Source: Haloterrigena sp. H1
Lineage (GTDB): Archaea > Halobacteriota > Halobacteria > Halobacteriales > Natrialbaceae
Assembly (NCBI RefSeq): GCF_005938085.1
Contig: NZ_SMZK01000001.1
Coordinates: 682,001 to 746,000, forward strand
Reading direction: 5' to 3'
DNA: 64,000 nucleotides
Part shown: positions 8,679 to 17,747 of the stretch, piece by piece
Numbering within the stretch: position 1 is the stretch's first letter
Layout of the letters: the number at the start of each line of letters is the position of its first letter
Notes under the pieces: generated by a model
The model's input: only the letters and a program-made list of their open reading frames with translations
Database searches by the model: none
Told to the model about the DNA's origin: nothing
Position numbers and translations under genes: made by a program

Positions 8679-10175
8679 ATGACTGCCCAGACCGTCCAGC
8701 AGGGCGACCTCGTGACCGTCATCGGACTCGAGGTCCACGTTCAGCTGGAGACCGACACGAAGATCTTCTGTGCCTGTTCGACCGACCAGACCGACGAGCC
8801 AAACGAAAACGTCTGCCCGGTCTGTCTCGGCCTACCGGGGGCACTGCCAGTGTTGAACGAGGCCGCTGTCGAGGCCGCCGTCAAGATCGGCAAGGCGATC
8901 GACGCCGACATCCCCGAAGAGACCCGCTTCCACCGGAAGAACTACTACTACCCCGACCTGCCCAAGAACTTCCAGATCACCCAGTACGACGAGCCGATCT
9001 GTGCTGACGGCGAACTCGAGGTCTCTGTCGAGGGCCAGCGACGGACGATCGCGATCGAGCGCGCCCACCTAGAGGAGGACCCGGGCAGTCTGCAGCACGT
9101 CGGCGGCGGTGGCGGCATCGATTCGGCCGAGTACACCTTAGTCGACTACAACCGCGCGGGCACGCCGCTGATGGAAATCGTCACGGCACCTGACTTCCGC
9201 AGTCCAAGCGAGGTGCGAGCGTTCCTCGCCGAACTCGAGGAAGTGCTTGAGTACCTGGGCGTCTTCGACGCCGAGCGCGACGGCAGCCTGCGAATCGACG
9301 CCAACCTCTCGATCATCCCCGAGGAGGAGATCGACGGCGACGGCATCGACGAGATCGGCGAGGAGGCGCTGGCCGCGGCGAACCGCACGGAGGTCAAGAA
9401 CATCTCGAGTCACAAGGGCGCAGAGAAGGCCTTAGCCTACGAGGAGACGCGCCAGAAAAACGCCATCCAGCGCGGGCGTGCAGTCGAACAGGAGACCCGC
9501 CACTGGGACGAATCCCGCGGGATCACCGTCTCGATGCGCTCGAAAGAAGAGGAGAAAGACTACCGCTACTTCGAGGAGGCAGACCTGCCGCCGCTTCGCG
9601 TCTCCGGCTGGAAAGACGAGATTGCCATCCCGGAACTGCCCTCGGCCCGCCGCGAGCGGTTCCAGGCGGAGTACGGCCTGAACGAGGAGGCCGCCTCGAA
9701 GCTCACCTCGACGAAACAGGTCGCGGACTTCTACGAGGACATCGCCGGCGAGTTCGATCCCGACCTCGCCGCCACGTGGGTCGCGGACAACCTGCTGGGC
9801 GAACTCAACTACCGCGACATCGAGATCACCGAAATCGAGGGCCGACTCGAGGAAGTGACCCGGCTGGTCGAACTCGTCGCCGAGGACGAGATCACGGCGA
9901 AAAACGCCCGCGAAACGGTGCTGCGGTCGATGCTCGACGATGGCCGCACGCCGGACGAGGTCGTCGCCGAGGAAGGCTTAGGCAAGACCGGCGAAGACGA
10001 GGTCCAGCAGGCCGTCGTCGAGGCGATCGACGAGAATCCAGACGCCGTCGACGACTACGAGTCGGGCGACGACGGCGCGATCAACTTCCTCGTCGGCCAG
10101 GTCATGCAAAAGACCGGCGGCAGTGCCGACCCGGGCGACGTCAACCAGCTCCTGCGAGCCGAACTCGAGGGCTGA
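8679..10175 (+). CDS. gatB: Asp-tRNA(Asn)/Glu-tRNA(Gln) amidotransferase subunit B
   Basis: 498 residues from ATG 8679 (MTAQTVQQGDLVTVIGLEVH); the GTG at 8658 would add seven unlikely residues. GatB carries the kinase-type activity and binds misacylated tRNA, passing ammonia from GatA to make Asn-tRNA (or Gln-tRNA). Seen: IGLEVHVQL at the start, a zinc-type cysteine set FCACS ... NVCPVCLGLPGALPVLN (residues about 33-55), VDYNRAGTPLMEIVTAPDF (about 155) and the C-terminal YqeY-like helical tail ending VNQLLRAEL. Length and domain order fit GatB rather than the archaeal GatE. gatA/gatC are not adjacent. Confidence 0.95.
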   Translation: MTAQTVQQGDLVTVIGLEVHVQLETDTKIFCACSTDQTDEPNENVCPVCLGLPGALPVLNEAAVEAAVKIGKAIDADIPEETRFHRKNYYYPDLPKNFQITQYDEPICADGELEVSVEGQRRTIAIERAHLEEDPGSLQHVGGGGGIDSAEYTLVDYNRAGTPLMEIVTAPDFRSPSEVRAFLAELEEVLEYLGVFDAERDGSLRIDANLSIIPEEEIDGDGIDEIGEEALAAANRTEVKNISSHKGAEKALAYEETRQKNAIQRGRAVEQETRHWDESRGITVSMRSKEEEKDYRYFEEADLPPLRVSGWKDEIAIPELPSARRERFQAEYGLNEEAASKLTSTKQVADFYEDIAGEFDPDLAATWVADNLLGELNYRDIEITEIEGRLEEVTRLVELVAEDEITAKNARETVLRSMLDDGRTPDEVVAEEGLGKTGEDEVQQAVVEAIDENPDAVDDYESGDDGAINFLVGQVMQKTGGSADPGDVNQLLRAELEG

Positions 10176-10234
10176 CCTCGCGTCCGTCGGCGACCGATAT
10201 ACCGGTCGAGAATCGCAGCGGGCCGCAAACGGTG

Positions 10235-10519
10235 TTAGACGCCGGATGGACTGAAATCCGGATAGACGAGGAGGACGATCCCTGGGAGCAGTATCAGTAG
10301 TGCATTATAGGGGACTGCAAGCGGACCATCGACCATCGTCGAGAGGCCAACGAGCGTGAGTGGAATCCCGATAATCGTCGTGGCGTGGCGCTCTCTCGCT
10401 GACACCAGTTCGTGATGGGGCTGGTCCGGATTCTCGAGGAGCTTTAGGACTGCACGGCCGACGAAGACAACGACGATACTTGCTGAAAGAACGTTCAGCA
10501 GCCCAGCAAACAGACCCAT
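10235..10519 (-). CDS. Small integral membrane protein, unknown
   Basis: 94 residues. Three hydrophobic segments are visible: residues 1-24 (MGLFAGLLNVLSASIVVVFV), about 46-62 and about 66-86 (PYNALLILLPGIVLLVYP), with a charged loop HHELVSARERHAT between the first two. No family is recognised. It is preceded on the same strand by more than 150 nt without a gene and is convergent with gatB, so it is probably monocistronic. Codon use is normal for the window. Confidence 0.55.
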   Translation of the reverse strand: MGLFAGLLNVLSASIVVVFVGRAVLKLLENPDQPHHELVSARERHATTIIGIPLTLVGLSTMVDGPLAVPYNALLILLPGIVLLVYPDFSPSGV

Positions 10520-10676
10520 ACGACTAGCGAGAGTATCGCCGGTGGTAAACTATACTGCCGAACGACACGATCCCTGTGTCGATCGGACGTGACCGTCGTC
10601 GCCGTCGGCGACGAGTCGGGGGACACGTTCGTGCGACGGGATACAGACGAAACGGAACGAGTCCGTGTGACCCGCT

Positions 10677-11471
10677 CTACAATCCGTCTTGCATCGCCTC
10701 GAGATCCGCCCTGGCGTGCCCACAGCACACCTGCGCGTCGTGGCGGCGCTCGAGGTCTCTGACCGTTCGCAGGCTCTCGTACCAGTCGCGTTTGCTCCAG
10801 AGCAGTCCGCCGCCCATCGGGTGGCCCTGCTCGTAGTTTTCGCGGGTGTAGGCCTGATCGCCCGCGAGGATCACCGTGCCGGCGTCGTCGAGCTCGAGTT
10901 GCACGCCGAGGAGGCCCGGCGTATGGCCGGGCAAGTGAATGAGCTCGAGGCTGTCGACGAGCTGCCGGCGGTCGCGGTGGACGATCTCCCAGTTCAGATC
11001 GCGGTCGAAGTCGCCGGCGAGGTAGGCCACGTCGCCTGCATCGGTCTTGGCGCTGTAGTAGGCGTACTTGAGTTCTTCTTCGTGAACGACGATCGGCGTG
11101 TCCGTACCCTCGAACGCGTAGAGGCCGCCGCCGTGGTCGAGGTGCAGATGGCTCTGGATCACCATGTCGATGTCGTCGATCCCGTAGCCGGCGTCGGCCA
11201 GATCGTCTTCGAGCGGGCGGAGGCCGGTGTGTTCGAAGGCCGCATAGAGGTCGGCGGGCCAGTGGCCGTCTGCGGCGTCGGGATGTGATCCAGTGTCCCA
11301 GAGGATCGTCGCCTCGGGGTGGTCGATGACGACGTTGTAGACTGGTGCGTCCTCCATGACCGTCTCGGGATTTGGCTCGGCAGCCGTTCCGAGGACGGCC
11401 CCCTCGATGATGTTGTTGACGTCGGCGGTGATCGTCCCGCGATCGATCGGCGTGAGTGTCGCGTCGACCAT
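10677..11471 (-). CDS. MBL-fold metallo-hydrolase (N-acyl homoserine lactonase-like)
   Basis: 264 residues from the ATG at 11471 (MVDATLTPIDRGTI). This start gives the family's usual length. The zinc site HLHLDHGG (about residues 108-115) and the later DTGSHPD, HLPGHTPG and AGDQAY segments, with a C-terminal CCGHARADLEAMQ, are those of the AttM/AiiA-like lactonase group within the metallo-beta-lactamase superfamily. It probably hydrolyses a lactone or similar ester; quorum-quenching activity is not shown by sequence alone. The same frame stays open upstream to an ATG at 11825 and encodes a Tat-like N-terminus followed by low-plausibility sequence, treated separately. A leaderless or internal start at 11471 is my choice by homology of length. 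Confidence 0.8.
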   Translation of the reverse strand: MVDATLTPIDRGTITADVNNIIEGAVLGTAAEPNPETVMEDAPVYNVVIDHPEATILWDTGSHPDAADGHWPADLYAAFEHTGLRPLEDDLADAGYGIDDIDMVIQSHLHLDHGGGLYAFEGTDTPIVVHEEELKYAYYSAKTDAGDVAYLAGDFDRDLNWEIVHRDRRQLVDSLELIHLPGHTPGLLGVQLELDDAGTVILAGDQAYTRENYEQGHPMGGGLLWSKRDWYESLRTVRDLERRHDAQVCCGHARADLEAMQDGL

Positions 11472-11825
11472 GATCGCAACAGGGTCGGTCGACGGCTTAT
11501 GTCTGTTGGCGATCGTCACCGGTCTCGCGGCGCGTTCCCCGCCGGCCGCATCGGTCCCCCGCTTGTGACTGGCTGGACGTGCTGTCCACCGTCGAACCGG
11601 CCGACAGTGATCGACTCGAGTGAATCCTGCTTCGTCCGTTCGAACGGGCGGCCACGGCGGTGGACGTCGCTCGAGGGGCGTCACGTCGAATGCGTCGGGG
11701 TCGAACCCCTCTGCCGTGCCGGCGATGCCGAAGACGGCCAGGCTCCCGCCGGCCTGCATGATCCGCCGTCGGGAGACGTCGCGCGTGAAATCGTGCGTTA
11801 TATCATCATTGTCATTGTCTGGCAT
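11472..11825 (-). pseudogene. In-frame Tat-signal remnant fused ahead of the lactonase
   Basis: In the same frame as the downstream hydrolase, 118 codons run from ATG 11825. Residues 1-45 look like a genuine Tat leader (VSRRRIMQAGGSLAVFGIAG), then a plausible mature start (FDVTPLERRPPPWPP). After about residue 75 the translation becomes Arg/Pro/Ala-rich and unlike a folded protein. The simplest reading is the 5' remnant of a different Tat-exported gene whose remainder was lost by deletion, leaving the frame open into the lactonase. It could instead be a real secreted, extended lactonase. Codon-bias analysis and comparison with relatives would decide. Confidence 0.4.
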
Positions 11826-11982
11826 ACAGGCGACGGACACCAGGAGGCAGTATAGTATAGCGACTTTCGACTGCCAGCAGTCTGCCAATTTCAGTTCCTT
11901 GAACCGCCCGTATTCCTGGGGAACCGTTCCTACGCACCGAGGGTCGATCACCTCTGACGGTCACTTATTACTGTTAGGTCGA

Positions 11983-11993
11983 CTATTTTAATC
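11983..11993 (+). promoter_or_regulatory. TATA box for the flavoprotein gene at 12015
   Basis: CTATTTTAATC stands out in GC-rich surroundings with its centre about 27 nt before the ATG at 12015. This spacing places transcription initiation at or next to the start codon, the leaderless arrangement common in haloarchaea. Confidence 0.55.
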
Positions 11994-12014
11994 ATCAGCG
12001 ACTGATATCCGCCT

Positions 12015-13361
12015 ATGCACTCGACTCCGCGGATCGTCGTCGCCGGTGGCGGACTCGCCGGCCTCGTCGCCGCCCGCCACCTCGCTGGCGGCGGCGTCGA
12101 CGTCACGTTACTCGAGCGCCACGACACGGTCGGCGGCCGCGTCCGCACCGTCGAGCGCGACGGCTATCGATTCGATCGCGGCTTTCAGGTGTTGTTTACG
12201 GCCTATCCCGCAGTGCAGCGGGAACTCGATCTCGAGGCGCTCGATCTACGGCGATTCGCGCCGGGTGCCACCATCGCGGGTCCCGACGGCCGATCGACGC
12301 TCGCGGACCCGCTTCGCGAGCCCGAGACGATTCCGGCGACGCTGTCCAATCCAGCCGTCTCTGTCGGTGACGCGCTCCGGATCGCCCGACTCTGGTGGGA
12401 ACTTCGCCGAACCGATCCGGAGACGATACTCGAGGGAGGTACTGACGAGACGATCCGGACATACCTCGATGAACGTGGGTTCTCGGATCGATTCATCGAG
12501 GAGTTCGTCGCCCCGTTTTACGGCGGGATCACGCTCGATCGCTCGCTGTCGACCTCGAGTCGCATCTTCGAGTACACGTTTCGAACCCTCGCGGCGGGTG
12601 GAATCGCCGTTCCCGCGGCGGGAATGGGCGCGATCCCGGCCCAACTCGCCGATCGCGTCCGCGAGGTCGGTGCCACTCTCGAGACGGGCGTCAGGGTCGA
12701 GTCGATCACAACGAGCGGGGGCGACTCGAGCGGGACTGCCACAGTTGAGACCGGTGCCGAATCGATCGAGGCCGACGCGGTCGTCGTTGCGACCGACCCG
12801 CCGACCGCCGGCGAACTGACCGGCGTCGACGCGATCCCGACCGACGCACGCAGCTGTGTAACTCAGTATTACACGCTGCCGGCTGATATCGACCTCGAGA
12901 CCGACCGGCGGCTGCTGTTGAACGCGACCGAAACGGGGCCGAACCACGTCGTTCCGCATAGCGCGGTCGCGCCGACGTATGCCCCCGACGGGACGACGCT
13001 CATTAGCGCGACGTATCTCGGCGGTGAGGGCCATCGGCCCTCGAGGCGGAGCGGCGCGAGCCGCGGGGCGGCGGAACCCGACGGTGAACGATCCGATCTG
13101 ACGCGACAAACGCTCGAGGCGTGGTATCCCGACCAGCGGTTCGACGGACTCGACGCCATCCACACTGAGCGGGTGCCGTTCGCCCAGTTTACGCAGCCAC
13201 CGGGCTTTCGCGAGCGGCTGCCCGACGTTCGCGACCCGGCGGGGCCAGTCTATCTGGCGGGCGATTACACGCGGTGGTCGTCCATTCAGGGTGCGATGGA
13301 AAGCGGCCGGCAGGCTGCGAAGGCCGTCATCGACGATCTCTCGCGGTCCCGCCACCGTTGA
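12015..13361 (+). CDS. FAD-dependent oxidoreductase, phytoene desaturase/amine oxidase type
   Basis: 448 residues. Rossmann FAD-binding motif VVAGGGLAGLVAARHLAG (residues 8-25), then the second family signature GGRVRTVERDGYRFDRGFQV (about 39-58). The C-terminal FAD motif is PVYLAGDYTRWSSIQGAMES (about 413-432), in the position of the GD-x(5)-SI-x-GA-x-ESG motif of protoporphyrinogen/amine oxidase-like enzymes. It oxidises an unknown substrate; carotenoid or porphyrin metabolism are possibilities from the family, not shown here. It has its own leaderless promoter and a divergent upstream neighbour. Confidence 0.82.
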   Translation: MHSTPRIVVAGGGLAGLVAARHLAGGGVDVTLLERHDTVGGRVRTVERDGYRFDRGFQVLFTAYPAVQRELDLEALDLRRFAPGATIAGPDGRSTLADPLREPETIPATLSNPAVSVGDALRIARLWWELRRTDPETILEGGTDETIRTYLDERGFSDRFIEEFVAPFYGGITLDRSLSTSSRIFEYTFRTLAAGGIAVPAAGMGAIPAQLADRVREVGATLETGVRVESITTSGGDSSGTATVETGAESIEADAVVVATDPPTAGELTGVDAIPTDARSCVTQYYTLPADIDLETDRRLLLNATETGPNHVVPHSAVAPTYAPDGTTLISATYLGGEGHRPSRRSGASRGAAEPDGERSDLTRQTLEAWYPDQRFDGLDAIHTERVPFAQFTQPPGFRERLPDVRDPAGPVYLAGDYTRWSSIQGAMESGRQAAKAVIDDLSRSRHR

Positions 13362-13419
13362 CGGCTCGATCACCAATCGTTAAGTCGCTGGTCGCCGACG
13401 TTCCGGGCTGCTTTCTCGC

Positions 13420-14277
13420 ATGAAACTACTCGTACTCGGCGATCTCCACCTCGGTGAGGACGGCTACGCCGCTCGTCCGAATCCGTCGTGGGAGCGGTTC
13501 GACGCCGTCCTCACCGTCGGCGATGTCGCTCACTCCCGCGTGACTGTTGTCGATGGAACGCTCCGTCAGGAGAAACTAGTCGGACTCGAGGAAGCGACGA
13601 CGTTCTTCGAGCACCTAGGCGAACTCGACGTCCCAGTTCTAACGGTCCCCGGCAACCACGACCACGAGCGACACGAGGAGTGTATCGATGGCGCGACAGG
13701 GGTACGGAACCTGCATCGAGCGACGGTCGATCTCGGGGCGTACCACGCGTTCGGCTTCGGGAGTGAACTGCTCGACGACGGTCCGGAAGTGCGATACGAT
13801 CCCGAGCAAGTGGCCGGGATCGACGATCCTGACGCATGGCTTGCGCGAACGCTCGACCGTGCCGCAGGCGACGAGACGGAAGCTGCCGCCGCGTTGCGCG
13901 GCCGACTCGAGGAGTTCGACACGCAGTTCGCTACCTACACCGATCAGTACGAGACCCTGACGTCGCTGACGACGGACAGCGAGGCCAGTGCCGGGACCAT
14001 CGTACTCACACACGTCCCGCCGTTCAACACGACGCTCGATCGGGTCGCCGAGTCCGTTTCTCGGATCGGCGGCCGTCACTGGGGGTCGATCGCGCTAACG
14101 AACCTGCTGACCGAACACGACATCTCGTTCGTCGCGTGTGGACACATCCACGAGGCCGACGGCGTCGACACAGTCGCCGGCACGCCCTGTCTCAACGCCG
14201 GCTATCGGAGTGCCTACGATGTGACACTCGAGAACGGCGACGTCTCGATCACCGACGCCGAACCACCGATCGAGTGA
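13420..14277 (+). CDS. Calcineurin-type metallophosphoesterase
   Basis: 285 residues. Di-metal phosphoesterase blocks in order: GDLHLGED (D8, H10), VGDVAHSR (about 30), PGNHDHE (about 73), THVPPF (about 197) and CGHIHEADG (about 238). These are the Asp/His/Asn ligands of the superfamily. Substrate (phosphomonoester, cyclic nucleotide or nucleic acid) cannot be told from sequence; it is too short and lacks the cap for Mre11/SbcD. It begins 58 nt after the flavoprotein gene on the same strand, so the two may be cotranscribed. It is convergent with a second phosphoesterase gene ending at 14337. Confidence 0.85.
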   Translation: MKLLVLGDLHLGEDGYAARPNPSWERFDAVLTVGDVAHSRVTVVDGTLRQEKLVGLEEATTFFEHLGELDVPVLTVPGNHDHERHEECIDGATGVRNLHRATVDLGAYHAFGFGSELLDDGPEVRYDPEQVAGIDDPDAWLARTLDRAAGDETEAAAALRGRLEEFDTQFATYTDQYETLTSLTTDSEASAGTIVLTHVPPFNTTLDRVAESVSRIGGRHWGSIALTNLLTEHDISFVACGHIHEADGVDTVAGTPCLNAGYRSAYDVTLENGDVSITDAEPPIE

Positions 14278-14336
14278 GCGGGCGGAGCGCTGCAGCCGAC
14301 GTACTCACATCGCCAGCGATGCTGACTCGGGTGACG

Positions 14337-15056
14337 TCACAGCAGTTTCCGAAGGGTTCCGAGCGGCGGAAACCACAGCGTCTCGCCGCTCGAGTCGTCG
14401 CGCACGGCTGGATAGAACCTCTCGGGATTCCGGACGAGCGGCGTCTGGAAGTCGTGGCCGGCCATGCTGTTGACGGTCGCGCCGGCAGCGAGCCGGGTAA
14501 ACGCCGGGAGGACGAGTACGTCCGCGCCCTCGTAGGCAGCGGGGCCGTAGAGGACACACGGCCGTTTGCGCCCCTCGATCGACAGCGCGGGGTGGTCGTG
14601 GCCGACGATGTACTGGTCGGCTGGCGTCTCCGGTCGCTCGTGGCCGTGACAGACCACCGTCCCGCCGTCGGCCAGTTCGTATTCGAGTGCTGTCTCACCG
14701 TCGAAGACCGTCTCGAGCATCGTATCGTGGTTGCCCGGCGTGACGAGTAATTCGGCTCCGGCCGCGTCGACGGTTGCGGTCAGTCGGTCGAGGTCGCGCT
14801 CGACGCCACGCGGGAGCCGCGAAAAGGAGTGCAACAAATCGCCCGCAACGACCACCGTGGTTGGATCGGTCGCTGCGAGCACCTGCTCGAGCCGATCGCA
14901 GACAGCAGCGCCATCGTCGATCGGGGCGTCGACGCTCGAGGAGGCTGCTTTCCCGAGATGCACGTCAGCCAGCACGAGTGTTTCGGCAGCGGGAACGAAG
15001 ACGGCGCGATCGTGGACGGCAAACGCGACGTCGATCTCGACGCCGCTGTCAGTCAT
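14337..15056 (-). CDS. Metallophosphoesterase coupled to archaeosortase A
   Basis: 239 residues from ATG 15056. Motifs: LVLADVHLGK (about 25), VVAGDLLHSFSR (about 65), VTPGNHDTM (about 99), VCHGHERP (about 128) and YIVGHDHPALS (about 140), the metal-binding pattern of a phosphoesterase (ligase-associated/YfcE-like small forms). The chosen start overlaps the end of artA by 8 nt (stop 15049-15051 inside the start region), giving translational coupling. The upstream in-frame ATG at 15116 would lie well inside artA and adds a non-conserved tail. The substrate is unknown. Confidence 0.82.
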   Translation of the reverse strand: MTDSGVEIDVAFAVHDRAVFVPAAETLVLADVHLGKAASSSVDAPIDDGAAVCDRLEQVLAATDPTTVVVAGDLLHSFSRLPRGVERDLDRLTATVDAAGAELLVTPGNHDTMLETVFDGETALEYELADGGTVVCHGHERPETPADQYIVGHDHPALSIEGRKRPCVLYGPAAYEGADVLVLPAFTRLAAGATVNSMAGHDFQTPLVRNPERFYPAVRDDSSGETLWFPPLGTLRKLL

Positions 15057-16038
15057 CGCCTGTTTCGGATCGCGGTGTGCTGGCCCCATCACGACCGCCC
15101 GTGGGCTGGAGGTCATCCCCGAGCGCGGCCGCGAGGTCGTATTCCGTCCCCGTCAGAATGTAGAGGACATCCTCGAGCGGCTCGAGCACTTCGGGGAGGA
15201 TGCGGATGACGAGGTACGTAATGCCGAGCAAGGCGACGACCGACAGCGACTGGGCGATGAAATTGTGGGCGACGAGATAGGAGGTCCGGCTGGCGGGTTC
15301 ACCCATATACTCCGTGACGATGTAGATCAGGAAATCCTGCTGGAACCAGCCCCACGGAGACGCCAGCCCGACGAAGACGTTTCGGAGGAGGTTCAAAAAC
15401 CAGATGACGCCGATCGCGAGCGCGAATGCGGTTGCCTTTCGTTTGAGCGGCGCTTTGACCGCGCCGATCAGCCCGCCGAAAATGGCCATGCTCCCGATAC
15501 CGGTACAGGCCGTGATGATGTAGATGGTCCGGCCAGTTACGGTCTCGTCTGGGTCGAACCCGAAGCGACTCTGATAGCCGTTCGCACCCTCTTCGATCCC
15601 GGGGCTGTAGCCGAGCAGTTCCATCCCGAAGTGGGTCTGTGCAGCGGTCGTCTCGATCAGCCACGTTTTGACGACCGGAATCGTCTCGACCGGCAGGTAG
15701 ATCAGGCCCATGAGCGCGACGGCTTTCGAGAGCAAGAGCAGCGATTCTCGGCCCGTCGCAAGTAGATAGCCGGCGTAGACACACAGCGGCAGCGCCGCAA
15801 GCGCAAGCAGCGTCTCGATCGGGCTCTTGACCTCGAGGTAGTAGTGGGGAACCATCGTCAGCCAGAAGACGCCGAAGACGACCCAGGCACCTGCTGCGAG
15901 ATAGCGTGCGGGATCGACGGCATCGCGCCACTCGAGGACCATCGCCACGACGAACGCGCCGATTGCGGTCCAGGCGAGGACGTCTCCGAGCGGAACCGAA
16001 CCGATGGTCGTCGCTGTCGTCGCGGGTAGGGCCGGCAT
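15049..16038 (-). CDS. artA: Archaeosortase A
   Basis: 329 residues from ATG 16038 (MPALPATTATTIG). Multi-spanning membrane transpeptidase of the exosortase/archaeosortase family, which cleaves the PGF-CTERM anchor of S-layer and other surface proteins and links them to archaetidyl lipid. Seen: at least seven hydrophobic segments, the catalytic cysteine in ITACTGIGSM (Cys about 178), the conserved Arg in FLNLLRNVFVG (Arg about 219) and a downstream Arg in EPASRTSYLVAHN. These fit the Cys-Arg-Arg triad described for the Haloferax enzyme. The C-terminal cytoplasmic tail is acidic. The same-strand phosphoesterase gene overlaps its 3' end. Confidence 0.93.
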   Translation of the reverse strand: MPALPATTATTIGSVPLGDVLAWTAIGAFVVAMVLEWRDAVDPARYLAAGAWVVFGVFWLTMVPHYYLEVKSPIETLLALAALPLCVYAGYLLATGRESLLLLSKAVALMGLIYLPVETIPVVKTWLIETTAAQTHFGMELLGYSPGIEEGANGYQSRFGFDPDETVTGRTIYIITACTGIGSMAIFGGLIGAVKAPLKRKATAFALAIGVIWFLNLLRNVFVGLASPWGWFQQDFLIYIVTEYMGEPASRTSYLVAHNFIAQSLSVVALLGITYLVIRILPEVLEPLEDVLYILTGTEYDLAAALGDDLQPTGGRDGASTPRSETGDD

Positions 16039-16136
16039 GTTCACATCAATCCGACGGACTCTCCAGCTATCAACTTGACGCCTCAGCACGACCGGACGAC
16101 CGCGGTCCTTTTTGCCGCGCACCAAAACATAGCTGT

Positions 16137-16916
16137 ATGGTCGACGTCCTCGACAACAAGCGGGCCGCGACGCGGTTCCGGATTCTCGTCCAGATCGCCG
16201 AGCGCCAGCCCGCGGTCAGTCAGGGAGAAATCGCCGAGGAAGTCGGCGTGACGAGTCAAGCTGTCAGCGAATACATCCGCGAACTCGTCGACGAGGGATT
16301 CGTCGAAAAGGAGGGGCGCTCGCGCTATCGCGTCACCCGTGAAGGGGTCGACTGGCTCTTCCGTGCGGCCGACGACGTCCGCCGGTTCGCCGACCACGTT
16401 ACCGGCGACGTCCTCGGTGCGATGAGCGAGGACGCCTACATCGCCACCGACGACATCGAGGAGAACGAGACGGTCTCGTTGACAGTCGAGGACGGTCATC
16501 TCTACGCCACGCCCGGCAGTGAGGGCCCCGCGACCGGAATCGCGACCAGCGACGCCGCGGCCGGTACCGACGTCGGCGTCACCAGCTTCGAGGGCGTCAT
16601 GGAACTTGAGCCGGGTACCGTCACCGTGTTGCAGGTCCCGTCGATCCGTACCGGAGGGAGTCGAGCCATCGACGACGAAACCGTCATTGACGCCTGTGAC
16701 GATGCCGACCTCGTGGTCGCCACCGGCGTCGAAGCCATCGTCGCCTGCCGAGCGGCCGGCACCGAACCCGCGGTCACGTTCGCCGTCGGTGACGTCGCGG
16801 CCGACGCTGCAAGCCACGGTCTCGCCGTCACCGTCGTCGCCACGACTGACGCTGTCGGCCGCGTTACCGACGCACTCCGGGACGCCGACGTGTCCTACGA
16901 AGTTCTCGAAGGGTGA
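16137..16916 (+). CDS. Winged-helix transcriptional regulator with a ligand-like C-terminal domain
   Basis: 259 residues from ATG 16137 (MVDVLDNKRAATRF). Residues 1-75 form a MarR/TrmB-like winged helix: VSQGEIAEEVGVTSQAVSEY is the recognition helix-turn-helix and FVEKEGRSRYRVTREG is the wing. Residues 80-259 form a separate domain rich in Val/Ala/Asp with Rossmann-like stretches (DADLVVATGVEAIVACRAAG), perhaps a ligand sensor. Similar proteins are widespread in haloarchaea without an assigned role. It is divergent from artA with a 98-nt gap between starts, so it could regulate artA, but this is only inferred from position. Confidence 0.75.
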   Translation: MVDVLDNKRAATRFRILVQIAERQPAVSQGEIAEEVGVTSQAVSEYIRELVDEGFVEKEGRSRYRVTREGVDWLFRAADDVRRFADHVTGDVLGAMSEDAYIATDDIEENETVSLTVEDGHLYATPGSEGPATGIATSDAAAGTDVGVTSFEGVMELEPGTVTVLQVPSIRTGGSRAIDDETVIDACDDADLVVATGVEAIVACRAAGTEPAVTFAVGDVAADAASHGLAVTVVATTDAVGRVTDALRDADVSYEVLEG

Positions 16917-16973
16917 TCGATCCGGCGACGGTCTCACGGCTCAGCACGTACAGAAGAGATCGAAATCGAGTCG

Positions 16974-17741
16974 TTAGCCGATATAGCGTAGATCGTCGTC
17001 AGTCGGCACGTCCATGCTCTGTTGTTGTTCCATCTCCTGGATCTTGCCGATGACGTCTTCCATCTCGTCGGCCCGCTCGTCTAGAGATTCATAATCGAGG
17101 TCGAAGCCGAGCACGTCCGCGAGCACCTCGAGCACCGATCGGGCGCTTTTCGGATCGACGAGGTAGCCGCTCGTCTCGCCCATCAGGCAGGCCGCATCGA
17201 AGCCGCGGCGCTCACCAAGCCCCAGCAAGAGCCCGGAGACGCCGACGATCCCGCCGGCGGGTTCGTCATCGCGGAACTCGACGCCGGCGTCCTCGAGGCC
17301 CTCGAGCAGCGACTCGTCGCTGACGGCCCCGACGACGGCGTACTCGTCGATGAGTTCGCCGGTCGGGACGCCGCCAAGTGCGTACACCTCCGTCGCGCCG
17401 AACTCCGCGGCGATGTCGAGGAAGGCGTCGGTCAGCGTGTAGTGGCCGGCGTTGCTCTGGGCCTGATGATCGCCAGTCAAGAGGAGGAGATCCCTGCCGT
17501 CGGGAACGTCGACAGCGTAGACCTCAGCACAGGTCAGTTCCGAGACGCCGTTCTCGATGCTCACCTGCGGCGGGAACTCGCGGGAGTAGACCCGTCGGAC
17601 GAGCGTGCTCTCGCCTTCGAGTTCCTCGAGCAAGTGTTCGACGGCGAGGGTGCCGACGTGTCCGACCCCCGGCAACCCCTCGACAAGGACGGGGTCGTCC
17701 AGTTCGACCTCGGCGACTACGTCGATCTCGAGTTCGTCCAT
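16974..17741 (-). CDS. PAC2-family proteasome assembly chaperone homologue
   Basis: 255 residues. PAC2-type fold: VLVEGLPGVGHVGTLAVEHL near the N-terminus (about 17-36), LLLLTGDHQAQ (about 88), EVYALGGVPTGEL (about 117) and GVSGLLLGLGERRGFDAACLMGETSGY (two adjacent conserved blocks, about 165-190). The C-terminus is a coiled coil with Met/Gln-rich residues. The eukaryotic relatives assist 20S proteasome assembly; the archaeal protein is thought to do likewise but is poorly tested. It is the last gene of the L44e-S27e-aIF2alpha-Nop10 operon, 6 nt after nop10. Confidence 0.88.
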   Translation of the reverse strand: MDELEIDVVAEVELDDPVLVEGLPGVGHVGTLAVEHLLEELEGESTLVRRVYSREFPPQVSIENGVSELTCAEVYAVDVPDGRDLLLLTGDHQAQSNAGHYTLTDAFLDIAAEFGATEVYALGGVPTGELIDEYAVVGAVSDESLLEGLEDAGVEFRDDEPAGGIVGVSGLLLGLGERRGFDAACLMGETSGYLVDPKSARSVLEVLADVLGFDLDYESLDERADEMEDVIGKIQEMEQQQSMDVPTDDDLRYIG

Positions 17742-17747
17742 ACCGTA

